A stretch of DNA of 64,000 bases from Burkholderia sp. OK233 (GTDB taxonomy: Bacteria; Pseudomonadota; Gammaproteobacteria; Burkholderiales; Burkholderiaceae). The DNA is taken from assembly GCF_900230185.1 (NCBI RefSeq), contig NZ_OCSR01000001.1, positions 3,286,001-3,350,000 on the forward strand. Direction: 5' to 3'. Position numbers and translations under genes: made by a program. The notes beneath the pieces are model-generated. The model ran no database searches, was not told the DNA's origin, and saw only the letters and a program-made list of their open reading frames with translations. This document shows positions 8,749-17,650 of this stretch, in pieces (the stretch's first letter is position 1; every line of letters starts with the position of its first letter).

Positions 8749-9582
8749 TTAATAAGTCAGCGGCGAGGCGACTTCGTGGCGGCTCACCCGCACGAGGCCG
8801 CTCTTCCGCAGATACGCGTCGGCGAACGGCACGCGCGCCAGCGCCACGCCGAGTCCCGCTTCGGCGGCGGCTAGCACCAGTGTGTAGTCTTCGAAGCGCC
8901 GGTCCTGCGCGCGCGGCTTCAGCGGAATAGCCAGCGCATCGAACCACGCGCGCCAGCCGGTCCCATCCGAGTCGTGCAGCAGCGGCACATCGAGTAGCGC
9001 GGCGTCGCCATGTTTGTGGCGCTGCTTCGCGAGGCGTGCCGCGAGCGCGGGATGTGCAACCGGATAAAGCGTCTCCGGCAGGAAAGGTTTGACCTCGAGT
9101 TGACGCCAACTGCCGCGCCCGTAGCGAATCGCCAGATCTGCTTCGCCGCTGGCGATGTCCACGTTGCGATGATCGATATCGAGCTGGATGCGCAGCGCCG
9201 GGGCGGCGCTCTCGAATACCGCCTGACGCTCGAAGAACCACAATTTGGCGAATGCGGGCACCACGCTCAGCTTGACCAGCTGCGGGCTGCGCGGCGAGCG
9301 CCACTGATCCGCCGCGCTGTCGATGATGCCGAACGCCTGCTCGATACGCCCGACGAAACGCTGCCCGTCCGGCGTGAGCCGCACGCCGCGCGCATGGCGT
9401 TCGAACAACGTCATGCCGAGCCAGTTTTCGACCGCGGCCACCCGCCGGCTGATCGCGCCGTGCGTCAAGCCGGCGACCTCGGCAGCGGCGAGAAACGAGC
9501 CTTCGCGGGCGACGGCGCAGACGGTTTCGAGGCTCGCGAGCGGCGGCCGCGCCAACAAGGTCGGTGAGGAGGTGTGAGCCAT
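8749..9582 (-). CDS. LysR family regulator, C-terminus cut by an in-frame TAA
   Basis: The 277-aa protein is GcvA-like: the helix-turn-helix at about residues 16-66 includes LTHGAISRRVAAVENWLGM, followed by a substrate-binding domain. It ends abruptly at ...SPLTY. Reading past the TAA (8749-8751) in the same frame continues 27 codons to a TAG at 8665-8667 and gives VVHAKGESRPEVLALIDRMQ, a typical LysR C-terminal tail. A single nonsense change therefore seems to have removed the last helix. The protein may still fold, since only the tail is lost. ATG 9582 was chosen over GTG 9588. It is divergent from the DMT exporter (63 bp), its likely target. Confidence 0.85.
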   Translation of the reverse strand: MAHTSSPTLLARPPLASLETVCAVAREGSFLAAAEVAGLTHGAISRRVAAVENWLGMTLFERHARGVRLTPDGQRFVGRIEQAFGIIDSAADQWRSPRSPQLVKLSVVPAFAKLWFFERQAVFESAAPALRIQLDIDHRNVDIASGEADLAIRYGRGSWRQLEVKPFLPETLYPVAHPALAARLAKQRHKHGDAALLDVPLLHDSDGTGWRAWFDALAIPLKPRAQDRRFEDYTLVLAAAEAGLGVALARVPFADAYLRKSGLVRVSRHEVASPLTY

Positions 9583-9645
9583 TTTCACATCACGATGTTC
9601 ATTTGTGCGCTAGCTTAGCAGCTCGCGGCGCGGCACCATCGTCGC

Positions 9646-10548
9646 ATGAACACACTCACTTCGTCCCCATCGCCCCGTTCCGCGCGGCAGCCGCTGCTGG
9701 CGGCAGGCGCGGTCGCCTTCACCATCGTGTCCTGGGCGTCCGCCTTTCCATTTATTCGCATCGGCTTGCAGGGTTTGGCGCCTTTGCCATTGGCGGCGGC
9801 GCGTTTCGCCACTGCGGCGCTACTGGTGATCGCATGGCTTGCCTATCGGCGCCCGCCGTTGCCGACATGGCGCGATGGCTTACGTTTCGTGCTGTGCGGT
9901 TTTCTCGGCATCGCGCTTTACAACGCGCTGCTCAATACCGGCGAGAAAACGGTCGCGCCAGGCGCGGCGAGTTTCATCGTCAATACGCTGCCGATTTTCA
10001 CGGCGCTGCTGGCAGCCGTGTTTCTCGGCGAGCGATTCAATCGTTGGGGATGGTTCGGTTCGTTAGTCAGTCTCGCCGGCATCGCGGTGATTGCGCGGGG
10101 TCAGCCAGGCGGCCTGACGCTCGGCGCGGGCAGTACGCTGATTCTCGGCGCGGCGCTGTGTTCGGCGAGCTACTTCGTGCTGCAGCGGCGCCTGATTCCG
10201 GTCTACGGGGCATTGACGTGCACCGCCTACACGTTGCTGGCAGGCGCGGTGTTGCTGGCGCCGTGGCTGCCGGGCGCGTTGAGTTCGCTTGGCAGTGCGC
10301 CGCACGGCACGTTGCAGGCGGTGCTGGTGCTCGGCGTATTTCCGGCGGCGCTGGGTTATGCAACGTGGACGCTCGCGCTGGGCTACTTCGGCGCGGCGCG
10401 TGCGGCCAATTTCCTGTACCTGACGCCTGCGGTGGCGACGGCGCTGTCCGCCGTGCTGACCGGCGAGCGCCCGGGTCTCGCGACGCTATGCGGCGGTTTG
10501 ATGGCGATTGCCGGCGTGGTGTTCGTGGCGTTGCGGGGGCGCTCGTGA
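9646..10548 (+). CDS. DMT superfamily (EamA) transporter
   Basis: The 300-aa protein has ten predicted membrane helices in two EamA repeats. The first begins AGAVAFTIVSWASAFPFIRIGLQGL; the second, after about residue 150, includes LILGAALCSASYFVLQRRL. Such proteins usually export amino acids or other metabolites from the cytoplasm. The gene is transcribed away from the adjacent LysR gene with a 63-bp shared promoter region, the common layout of a LysR-controlled exporter. Because that regulator is truncated, expression may be altered. Confidence 0.9.
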   Translation: MNTLTSSPSPRSARQPLLAAGAVAFTIVSWASAFPFIRIGLQGLAPLPLAAARFATAALLVIAWLAYRRPPLPTWRDGLRFVLCGFLGIALYNALLNTGEKTVAPGAASFIVNTLPIFTALLAAVFLGERFNRWGWFGSLVSLAGIAVIARGQPGGLTLGAGSTLILGAALCSASYFVLQRRLIPVYGALTCTAYTLLAGAVLLAPWLPGALSSLGSAPHGTLQAVLVLGVFPAALGYATWTLALGYFGAARAANFLYLTPAVATALSAVLTGERPGLATLCGGLMAIAGVVFVALRGRS

Positions 10549-10597
10549 GTGAGAAGGCGCATCGTTGAGCGCCCTTGCGCAGTCCCGCCAACCCTCT

Positions 10598-11239
10598 TCA
10601 AAGCGCGCGGCGAATCTCGACGATACCGAACGCCGCGAGCGTGATCCCGACGATCCGGTCGATCGCGACGCGCAGCTTGCTGCCGATCGCATGGCGCGCG
10701 AGCGACACCACGGTCACGAGAAAACACCACCACGCGATCGAACCGCAAAACACGCCGCCGACGGTGGTCAACGCGATGCTCGATGAAAATGCGCCACGCG
10801 GCGCGAGCGTCGTGAACAGCGCGGCAAACATGATGACGGTTTGCGGATTGGTCAGCGTGAGCAGCAATGAACTCGCATACGCGCGCAGTGCGCCGGCGCG
10901 GCCCACCTGTGCAAGCTTGATGTCGCCGTTGCCGTTGGCCGAGTCGGCGGGCGCTTTTTGCAGCAGCGTACGCACGCCGAGATAAAGCAGAAACAGACCG
11001 GCGAGTAGATGCAAGGGCCGGTCGTAGGCGAGCATGAACTGCGAAATGCCGACTAGGCCGAGCGCCGCGATCAGACCATAAACCGCGTCGCCGGTCGCAA
11101 TGCCGAAGCCGATTGCGAGCCCCGCGCGCGGACCGCCCGTCAGCGTGCGGCGGATGCATAGCATGCCCATCGGGCCGACCGGTGCGGCTATCGCGAGGCC
11201 GACGCCTGCGGAGGTGACGAAGAGACTGGCGGTGGACAT
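10598..11239 (-). CDS. LysE/RhtB family amino-acid exporter
   Basis: The 213-aa protein has six hydrophobic segments and the family's N-terminal signature GLAIAAPVGPMGMLCIRRTL with conserved Pro-Val-Gly-Pro. LysE/RhtB proteins export basic or neutral amino acids or homoserine lactones. ATG 11239 (MSTASLF) was preferred because an AAAGGC ribosome site lies just upstream; the frame stays open further but with no membrane-protein character. It is divergent from a LysR regulator at 11419 and convergent with the DMT gene. Confidence 0.9.
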   Translation of the reverse strand: MSTASLFVTSAGVGLAIAAPVGPMGMLCIRRTLTGGPRAGLAIGFGIATGDAVYGLIAALGLVGISQFMLAYDRPLHLLAGLFLLYLGVRTLLQKAPADSANGNGDIKLAQVGRAGALRAYASSLLLTLTNPQTVIMFAALFTTLAPRGAFSSSIALTTVGGVFCGSIAWWCFLVTVVSLARHAIGSKLRVAIDRIVGITLAAFGIVEIRRAL

Positions 11240-11418
11240 GGGCAAGCCTTTACGGGTTGTTCTGATTGCGCAGTTTGCCACACGATCAACCTTCGCCATT
11301 CAGCGCGCGATCAACGACGCAAACCGGCATGCCGGCCGTGAATACCCTGGGACGGACTCGGCCGCCGCCTTCCTCGGGCATAATTTTCTCACTTCAAACA
11401 TCCAGGGCGCGCCCGTTC

Positions 11419-12312
11419 ATGTGGCAAATCGATCAGGTGACGTTGCGCTTGTTCATCGCCGTCTGCGAGGAAGGCACGATCGCGCGTGCGGCTGAGCGCG
11501 AGTTCATCGCGCCGTCCGCGGTCAGCAAGCGGCTCGCCGATCTCGAAGCGCTCGTCGACGTCGCGCTGCTCTCGCGCAGCCAGCGTGGCGTGCGCGCGAC
11601 CGCCGCCGGTGAGGCGCTGCTCAGGCACGCGCGGCTCATCATGCGCGGCCACGAACGGTTGCAGGCGGAGCTCAGCGAGTACGCGGCCGGCGCGCGCGGT
11701 CATGTGCGGGTGCTGGCAAATGTGTCGTCGATGGTCGAGTTTCTGCCCGAGGCGCTGTCGGTGTTTCTGAAGGCCAATCCGCAGGTTCGCGTCGATGTCG
11801 AAGAGCGCGTCAGCGGCGAGATCGTGCGCGGTCTGGAAGAGGGCGTGGCCGATCTCGGCATCTGCCGCGATGTGGTGCCGATGGGCAGTCTCGATGTGCT
11901 GCCGTATCGCTCTGATCATCTCGCGTTGATCGTGCCGCGCGATCATCCGTTGGCCGGTGAAACTGCGGTTGGCTTCGAGCAGACCCTGGCGTTCGATCAT
12001 CTCGGGCTTGCATCGAACGCATCCGTGAATGCGCTGATGCAACGCATTGCGGTGGAAAAAGGCAGCGAGCTCAACTATCGAACCTATGTGTCGACCTTCG
12101 ACGCCGCCTATCGTTTTATCCAGGCAGGCCTTGCCGTCGCGATCCTGCCGGGCGAGGCGCTGCCGAGGCATGCCGCCGATGAATACGGCATCGTCGCCGT
12201 GCCTCTGCGCGAAGCATGGGCGGAGCGGCGCTTCGTGATCTGCATGCGCGACCGCAAGGCCCTGACGCTGACGGCGGCGCACTTACTCGACCATCTGTTG
12301 CGTTCGGTTTGA
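11419..12312 (+). CDS. LysR family transcriptional regulator
   Basis: The 297-aa protein begins MWQIDQVTLRLFIAVCEEGTI and has a helix-turn-helix (APSAVSKRLADLEALVDVAL) and a complete effector domain ending LLDHLLRSV. It sits between the divergent LysE gene and a rightward acyl-CoA lyase/CoA-transferase/MFS unit 325 bp downstream. Related LysR proteins often control CoA-ester catabolism, so the downstream unit is the more likely target, but lysE control is also possible from the 179-bp shared region. Confidence 0.9.
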   Translation: MWQIDQVTLRLFIAVCEEGTIARAAEREFIAPSAVSKRLADLEALVDVALLSRSQRGVRATAAGEALLRHARLIMRGHERLQAELSEYAAGARGHVRVLANVSSMVEFLPEALSVFLKANPQVRVDVEERVSGEIVRGLEEGVADLGICRDVVPMGSLDVLPYRSDHLALIVPRDHPLAGETAVGFEQTLAFDHLGLASNASVNALMQRIAVEKGSELNYRTYVSTFDAAYRFIQAGLAVAILPGEALPRHAADEYGIVAVPLREAWAERRFVICMRDRKALTLTAAHLLDHLLRSV

Positions 12313-12636
12313 GCGTGGGCTCCTGGCTGCCTCTGACGAGCGGTCTGGAGGCTCGCTCAACGTCCCCGTTCCAAAGCCCCTCAGAGTCATCCCGACGTCC
12401 TCCGCACGCTCTCCCAACACCCTTTCAGCGGCCGCGCTGCATCCTCTGAAAAGCCCTTAAGGGTTTCCCCTTTGCGGCGACACATGCCCGTCCCGCATGC
12501 CACTGCGGCCATCGCGAGCGGCGATGGAGTGCGTCGTCAACGCAGACTTTGCCGCACGGCCGCGCGCGGGCACGCTGTCACCCAGCGGCTTCATTTCCCG
12601 CATTCCACGCAAGACTCAAGACCGGGATTCAAGACC
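12313..12636 (+). promoter_or_regulatory. Intergenic region with CCCTTAAGGG palindrome
   Basis: This 324-bp gap lies upstream of the lyase/CoA-transferase/MFS unit. The clearest element is AAGCCCTTAAGGGTTT (12451-12466), a 16-bp near-perfect dyad centred about 180 bp before the lyase start. It is a candidate operator for the adjacent LysR protein or another dimeric regulator. No gene is visible in the gap. Confidence 0.4.
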
Positions 12637-13614
12637 ATGAGTGACACCCAGGAGAGCGTCGTCGTGACCGAAGTCGGCATGCGCGACGGCCTGCAAAGCA
12701 TTGCACGCACGATGCCCACCGAGTTCAAGCGGCGCTGGATCGACGCCGCGTATGCCGCCGGTGTGCGGCATATGGAAGTGGCATCGTTCGTGCCGGCGAA
12801 ACTGTTGCCGCAAATGGCCGACGCCGACGAAGTGATCGCCCACGCGCTCACCTACGACGATCTGATCGTGACGGCATTGGTGCCGAACCTGAAGGGCGCG
12901 CAACGTGCGCTCGATTCAGGCGTGCATCGGATCGTCGCGCCGATTTCGGTGAGCACGGCGCATAGCATCGCCAATGTTCGCAAGACGCCTGTGGAGATGA
13001 TCGAGTCATTTGCCGCGATGCGCGAGCTGATCGATAGCGCGGCCAGTGCGAACGTGCGACGCGTCGAATTGATCGCAGGATTATCGACGGTGTTCGGCTG
13101 CACGTTGCAAGGCGCGGTGCCTTACGCCGATATCGCCGCGATCGCGCGCGCCGCGTTGCAGGCGGGCGCCGATGTCATCGCGCTCGGCGACACCACCGGC
13201 GAAGCGACGCCGCGCCAGGTCGGCGAGATCATCGAACTGGTGCGAGAGGTCGCGGGCAGCAAGCTGCGCTCGCTGCACTTCCACGATACGCGCGGCCTCG
13301 GTCTCGCGAACACGCTGATCGCGCTGCAGCACGGCATCCGTGAATTCGACGCGTCGCTGGCCGGCCTCGGTGGCTGTCCGCATGCGCCGGGCGCGACCGG
13401 CAACGTGAACACCGAAGACCTCGTATTCATGCTCGACAGCATGGGTTACGAAACAGGCATCGACCTCACCCGACTCATCGCGTCGCGCGACGTCCTCGCC
13501 GACGCGCTCCCCGGCGAACCGCTGTACGGCTATCTGGCGCGTGCCGGTTTGCCGAAGCAGTTCAGTGCCGCTGCTCAACGTTTTGAACCTTCCGAATCAC
13601 AGGTGCTGCGATGA
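12637..13614 (+). CDS. Hydroxymethylglutaryl-CoA lyase family protein
   Basis: The 325-aa TIM-barrel enzyme has the HMGL signature: EVGMRDGLQSI with catalytic Arg-Asp, metal ligands in HFHDTRGLGLAN, and GLGGCPHAPGATGN with the loop Cys. The family cleaves 3-hydroxy-3-methylglutaryl-CoA to acetyl-CoA and acetoacetate, and related 3-hydroxyacyl-CoAs. ATG 12637 is the first start adjacent to family homology; the frame is open further upstream without homology. The stop overlaps the next start (ATGA at 13611), so it is translationally coupled to the CoA-transferase, which could supply its CoA-ester substrate. Confidence 0.9.
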   Translation: MSDTQESVVVTEVGMRDGLQSIARTMPTEFKRRWIDAAYAAGVRHMEVASFVPAKLLPQMADADEVIAHALTYDDLIVTALVPNLKGAQRALDSGVHRIVAPISVSTAHSIANVRKTPVEMIESFAAMRELIDSAASANVRRVELIAGLSTVFGCTLQGAVPYADIAAIARAALQAGADVIALGDTTGEATPRQVGEIIELVREVAGSKLRSLHFHDTRGLGLANTLIALQHGIREFDASLAGLGGCPHAPGATGNVNTEDLVFMLDSMGYETGIDLTRLIASRDVLADALPGEPLYGYLARAGLPKQFSAAAQRFEPSESQVLR

Positions 13615-14867
13615 ATCCGGTTTCTTCCTCGTCCGCTTCTTCTGCTTCTTCTGCATCTGGGTCTTCAGCAGAGCAACAGGGCGCGTTGCCGCTTGCGGGC
13701 ATCCGCGTGATCGAGTTGTCGCATATGGTGATGGGGCCAACCTGCGGGATGATTCTTGGCGACCTTGGTGCTGAAGTCATCAAGGTCGAGCCGCCGCGCG
13801 GCGACGGTACGCGCCGTTTGCTCGGCACCGGTGCGGGTTTTTTTCGCACCTTCAATCGCAACAAGAAGAGTGTCGCCCTCGATCTCGATAGCGAAGCAGG
13901 ACTGGCCGCGCTGCACAAGCTGGTTGATACCGCGGATGTGTTCGTCGAGAACTTCAAGCCGGGCCGCATGGCGAGCCTGGGCCTCGATTACGCGTCGCTT
14001 CGTGAACGCAATCCAAGGCTGATCTACGTCTCGCACAAAGGCTTTCTGAACGGTCCATACGAACACCGTCTCGCGCTAGACGAAGTCGTGCAGATGATGG
14101 CCGGCCTCGCTTACATGACCGGACCGGTAGGTCGTCCGTTGCGTGCGGGCAGTTCCGTCAACGACATCATGGGCGGCATGTTCGGCGCGATCGGTGTGCT
14201 TGCCGCGCTGCACGAACGGCATACGAGCGGACGCGGCAAGGAAGTGCAGAGCGCCCTGTTTGAAAACTGCGTGCTGCTTTCCGCGCAACACATGCAGCAG
14301 TTCGCCGCGACCGGCGTGCCCGCTGCGCCGATGCCCGAGCGCATCAGCGCGTGGGCCGTCTACGACGTGTTCAGGCTTGCCAACGACGAGCAGATGTTTA
14401 TCGCCGCGACCGGCGACGGTCAGTGGCGCGCGCTGTGCGCGATTCTCGGTCGTGCCGACCTGCTGGCTGATCCGCGCCTCGCGACGAACAACGACCGCGT
14501 GCTGGCGCGCGAGTGGTTACTGCAGACGCTCGGCGAAACCTTGAGTCGCTTCGAAGGCGCGGCGCTCGTGCCGCTGTTCGAACGTGACCACATCCCCTTC
14601 GCGTCGATCACGAAACCCGAAGACCTGTTCGACGATCCGCATCTGAACGAGAGCGGCGGCCTCGCGCGATTGACGCTCGATGACGGAAGCGAAACCGCGA
14701 TGCCCTTGCTGCCGATTTCGATGGATGGCGCCCGTCTGCAACCGCGCTCGCCGATCGCAAAGATCGGTGAGCACACCGCGGATGTGTTGCGTGGGCTGGG
14801 TTACGACGAAGCGCAGATCACGGCGTTGGGCGGCGGCGTGGCGCGGGCGCCGCGAGAAGCTGCTTGA
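13611..14867 (+). CDS. CaiB/BaiF family CoA-transferase
   Basis: This 418-aa class III CoA-transferase moves CoA between carboxylates. After a serine-rich start (SSSASSASSASGSS) it shows GIRVIELSHMVMGPTCGMILGDLGAEVIKVEPP, GDGTRRL and the region RAGSSVNDIMGGMFGAIGVLAAL, whose Asp matches the catalytic aspartate of the family. Coupling to the HMG-CoA-lyase-like gene and the MFS carrier downstream suggests import of a branched dicarboxylate, activation to a CoA ester and cleavage. The exact acid is not determined by the sequence. The serine-rich N-terminus is not part of the usual fold. Confidence 0.9.
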   Translation: MNPVSSSSASSASSASGSSAEQQGALPLAGIRVIELSHMVMGPTCGMILGDLGAEVIKVEPPRGDGTRRLLGTGAGFFRTFNRNKKSVALDLDSEAGLAALHKLVDTADVFVENFKPGRMASLGLDYASLRERNPRLIYVSHKGFLNGPYEHRLALDEVVQMMAGLAYMTGPVGRPLRAGSSVNDIMGGMFGAIGVLAALHERHTSGRGKEVQSALFENCVLLSAQHMQQFAATGVPAAPMPERISAWAVYDVFRLANDEQMFIAATGDGQWRALCAILGRADLLADPRLATNNDRVLAREWLLQTLGETLSRFEGAALVPLFERDHIPFASITKPEDLFDDPHLNESGGLARLTLDDGSETAMPLLPISMDGARLQPRSPIAKIGEHTADVLRGLGYDEAQITALGGGVARAPREAA

Positions 14868-14935
14868 GGGTAGTTGATCAATCGCATCCGGCGTTAGACC
14901 GGAATTCGGCAACTAGTTTGCATGGGATCGAAGTA

Positions 14936-14949
14936 AGCGCTAAAGCGCT
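14936..14949. repeat. Paired AGCGCT sites before MFS gene
   Basis: AGCGCT-AA-AGCGCT: two self-palindromic hexamers 8 bp apart, 28 bp before the MFS start codon. They form both a direct and an inverted repeat. A possible operator; no binding protein can be assigned. Confidence 0.35.
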
Positions 14950-14976
14950 AACTCTGATCGACAAAGGAGACAGACG

Positions 14977-16461
14977 GTGAAATCGTCGAATCATGTGGTG
15001 TATGCGACAGCGGTCGGCGATGCCGGCGCGCTGGGTGGTTTGCCCTCAGGCGCTGGTGCATCGGCCGGCGGCCGCGCTGAAGAGATCGCGCTGGATGGCG
15101 CGCGCATTTCCGCGCGGCTCGACCGCTTGCCCGCCACGCGTTCCATCTGGCAACTCGTGATGCTGCTGAGCCTCGGGCTCTTCTTCGAACTGTACGACCT
15201 GATGTTCTCCGGCTACATCGCGCCGGGCCTCGTGCGCAGCGGCATCCTCACCGCGACGACGCACGGTCTGTTCGGCACCAGCGGCGTGGCCAGTTTCATC
15301 GCGGCGTTATTCGCGGGCCTGTTTATCGGCACGGCGGCATGCGGCTTTCTCGCCGACCGCTTCGGGCGCCGGGCAATCTTCACATGGTCGTTGCTGTGGT
15401 ACACCGCGGCCAACGTCGTCATGGCGTTCCAGGACACGGCGCTTGGGCTCAACGTCTGGCGCTTCATCGCGGGGATCGGCATCGGCGTGGAGATCGTGAC
15501 GATCGGCACCTACATCTCCGAGCTCGTACCGAAACATGTGCGGGGCCGCGCGTCGGCCTTTTCGCAGGCAGTCGGTTTTTGCGCGGTACCGATCGTTGCG
15601 TTTCTATCGTATTTACTGGTGCCGTACCGTTACTTCGGTCTCGACGGCTGGCGCCTGGTCGTGCTGACCGGCGTAGTGGGTGCAATCGTGGTGTGGTGGA
15701 TTCGTTTGCGTTTGCCGGAGAGCCCACGCTGGCTCGCACAGAAGGGCCGCATCGAGGAAGCCGACGCCGTGATGAAGCGACTCGAAGCGCGCGTCGAACG
15801 AGAATATGGACGGCCCCTGCCGGAGCCGGCGTTGCCTGAACCGGTGCGCGCGCGTGCGGCGTTTCGCGATCTGTTGGTGCCGCCGTATCGCAAGCGCACG
15901 CTGATGCTGATCATTTTCCACGTATTCCAGACGATGGGTTATTACGGCTTCGCGAACTGGATTCCGACGTTGCTGATCAAGCAGGGCATTACTGTCACGA
16001 CGAGTTTGATGTACGCGAGCATCATTGCGATTGCTGCACCGCTTGGACCGTTGCTGGGGATGCTGATTGCCGACCGTTTCGAGCGTAAGACGGTGATTGT
16101 CTGCATGGCGGCGGTGAACGTGGTGTGCGGGCTGCTGTTCAGCCAGGCGCGGGAGACGGTGTTGCTCGTGAGTTTGGGCGTGTGTCTGGTACTGGCGGGC
16201 AACATTATTTCGTATAGCTACCACGCATATCAGGCCGAGCTGTTTCCGACCAGCATTCGGGCGAGGGCAGTGGGGTTTGTTTATTCGTGGAGCCGGATTT
16301 CGGCGATGTTTTCCGCGTTCGTGATTGCGGGGTGCTTGAGCCGGTTTGGCGTGAACGGGGTGTTTGTGTTTATCTCGGGAGCGATGATGATCGTCATGCT
16401 GGCCATCGGGACGCTTGGGCCGAAGACGCGGGATGTCGCGTTGGAGGATATTTCGAGGTAG
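14977..16461 (+). CDS. MFS transporter, metabolite:H+ symporter type
   Basis: The 494-aa protein has 12 predicted membrane helices after an N-terminal cytoplasmic stretch of about 45 residues. The MFS motif A appears as ADRFGRRAIF between helices 2 and 3, with RLPESPRWL in the central loop and ADRFERKTV in the second half, as in the sugar/aromatic-acid symporter branch. It starts at GTG 14977, supported by AAAGGAGA just upstream. It follows the CoA-transferase on the same strand after 109 bp and probably imports the acid handled by the two upstream enzymes. Confidence 0.88.
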   Translation: MKSSNHVVYATAVGDAGALGGLPSGAGASAGGRAEEIALDGARISARLDRLPATRSIWQLVMLLSLGLFFELYDLMFSGYIAPGLVRSGILTATTHGLFGTSGVASFIAALFAGLFIGTAACGFLADRFGRRAIFTWSLLWYTAANVVMAFQDTALGLNVWRFIAGIGIGVEIVTIGTYISELVPKHVRGRASAFSQAVGFCAVPIVAFLSYLLVPYRYFGLDGWRLVVLTGVVGAIVVWWIRLRLPESPRWLAQKGRIEEADAVMKRLEARVEREYGRPLPEPALPEPVRARAAFRDLLVPPYRKRTLMLIIFHVFQTMGYYGFANWIPTLLIKQGITVTTSLMYASIIAIAAPLGPLLGMLIADRFERKTVIVCMAAVNVVCGLLFSQARETVLLVSLGVCLVLAGNIISYSYHAYQAELFPTSIRARAVGFVYSWSRISAMFSAFVIAGCLSRFGVNGVFVFISGAMMIVMLAIGTLGPKTRDVALEDISR

Positions 16462-16517
16462 TGCGGATGGTTGAGGCCCGCCTGGCGGGGCGGGCTTGCT
16501 GCTCGGTTGGCGCTTTC

Positions 16518-16658
16518 TTAGTGTTTCTTTTGCGTTGCCGAAGCAGTCGGCGCGACGCGGATCGGCGGCGCGCCCGACGGCGTCGTGGCCGGTGTGGGTT
16601 TCTTGGCCTGCTTCGGTTTCTTTACTTCTCGGTTACTGCGCATTTGACCTTTTGCCAT
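16518..16658 (-). CDS. Small lysine-rich conserved protein, 46 aa
   Basis: The protein MAKGQMRSNREVKKPKQAKK... ends in ATQKKH. It has a GGGGAG ribosome site 6-11 bases before the ATG. Short MAKGQ-type, Lys/Pro-rich proteins are common in Burkholderia-like genomes as small hypotheticals; I recognise the type but know of no function. It is convergent with the MFS gene. The high Lys content and lack of hydrophobic segments would fit a nucleic-acid or ribosome-associated protein, which is inference only. Confidence 0.65.
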   Translation of the reverse strand: MAKGQMRSNREVKKPKQAKKPTPATTPSGAPPIRVAPTASATQKKH

Positions 16659-16737
16659 GATGGGCTCCCCAATAGGCTTTTATCGCTCCGCGAGGGAGCA
16701 GTTGGATAGTGTGCGCTGAATTTGGTGTTTATGGGAG

Positions 16738-17010
16738 GGGTTTTGGTTTTTTTTGCCTTCGCGGCGCTTTTTGTTTGTGGTTCTTGCTTTGGTGCTTTTT
16801 CTTGATCTGGGTTTGGTGCCTTTCCTTGAATTGTTGGTGGGCTATTAGCGTTGCCCTGTGCGGGGCGGCACCTTTTCTTTGCATGCCGCAAAGAAAAGTA
16901 GGCAAAAGAAAGCGGCTCAAACCGCTAATGCTAAGTGGGCACCGTGGTTTGCACAGGGTAGTGGTGCATCTGGAATCCGTGTTCTCGCACACTCCGCGTT
17001 AGTGACAAAG
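16738..17010 (+). repeat. Left arm of ~260-bp inverted intergenic repeat
   Basis: It matches the reverse complement of 17343-17600 along nearly its whole length. Shared blocks include a CCTTTCCTTGAATTGTT segment, the stretch from CTATTAGCG through TGTGCGGGGCGGCACC, and a long block from AAAGAAAAGTAGG to the GGTGCATCTGGAAT segment. It contains an internal hairpin CTTTTCTTTGC / GCAAAGAAAAG (16871-16902). Confidence 0.8.
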
Positions 17011-17342
17011 GACTCGTCAGCTCCCACTCCGCACTGCGTGCGTCGCGGACGGGTCCGCATGGGAAACCAGGGGCTTCGGTTCAAGTCTGTGAGGGCCATC
17101 GGCTTCGCCTCGGTGAAGCGCCCCCACACTTGTGAGTGACCCCCACTTCAAATGAAATGTCGATCAGTCCCACTCACACTCGCAGCGGCCATGCGATGAC
17201 GAGTCACGGCGCTGAGCAAAATGCGAGAACCCAAACGCAAGAGCCCAAACGCGAGAGCAAAAACGTGTGGGTACGTGTGAGTTAAAACGGAGCGGGCGGT
17301 TTTAAGAAGTGCTCTTCGGCGCGCGCAGCGCCGCCGGAAGTA

Positions 17343-17600
17343 TGACGCCTTTGTCACTAGCGTATGCAGGGGCACGAGCACAGATTCCAGATGCACCACC
17401 ACCCGTTGCAAGCCACGGTGCCCACTTAGCATTAGCGGTTTGAGCTGCTTTCTTTTGCCTACTTTTCTTTGCAGCCGGCAAAGAAAAGTAGGTGCCGCCC
17501 CGCACAGGGGCAACGCTAATAGACCACTAACAATTCAAGGAAAGGCCAACGCCATAAGAACACAGACAAAAGCGCCGCGCAGGCAAAAAAACCAAGCAAA
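17343..17600 (-). repeat. Right arm of ~260-bp inverted intergenic repeat
   Basis: This is the reverse-complement partner of 16738-17010. It carries the more intact internal hairpin: CCTACTTTTCTTTGC and GCAAAGAAAAGTAGG at 17458-17492. This hairpin-bearing element resembles a sequence dispersed in many Paraburkholderia intergenic regions; that is recollection, not a search. Confidence 0.8.
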
Positions 17601-17650
17601 CCCCAACACCACAAGAAAACAAACAAGCACCGCAGGCACAAACCCCATCT

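Larger units (their letters stand above)
16659..17650. other. Gene-poor region carrying a large inverted repeat
   Basis: Almost 1 kb without a supportable gene. Most of it is the two inverted repeat arms (16738-17010 and 17343-17600). Between them lies a 330-bp core with short 14-bp repeats (CAAACGCAAGAGCC, CAAACGCGAGAGCA near 17231-17260). Open frames in both arms encode nearly the same peptide because the arms are repeats; I do not call them genes. Confidence 0.6.

Noticed and set aside
16709..17513. Two short frames encoding nearly the same Lys/Arg-rich peptide in opposite orientation
   Set aside because: They lie in the two arms of the inverted repeat, so similarity follows from the DNA repeat; no ribosome site or signal for translation.
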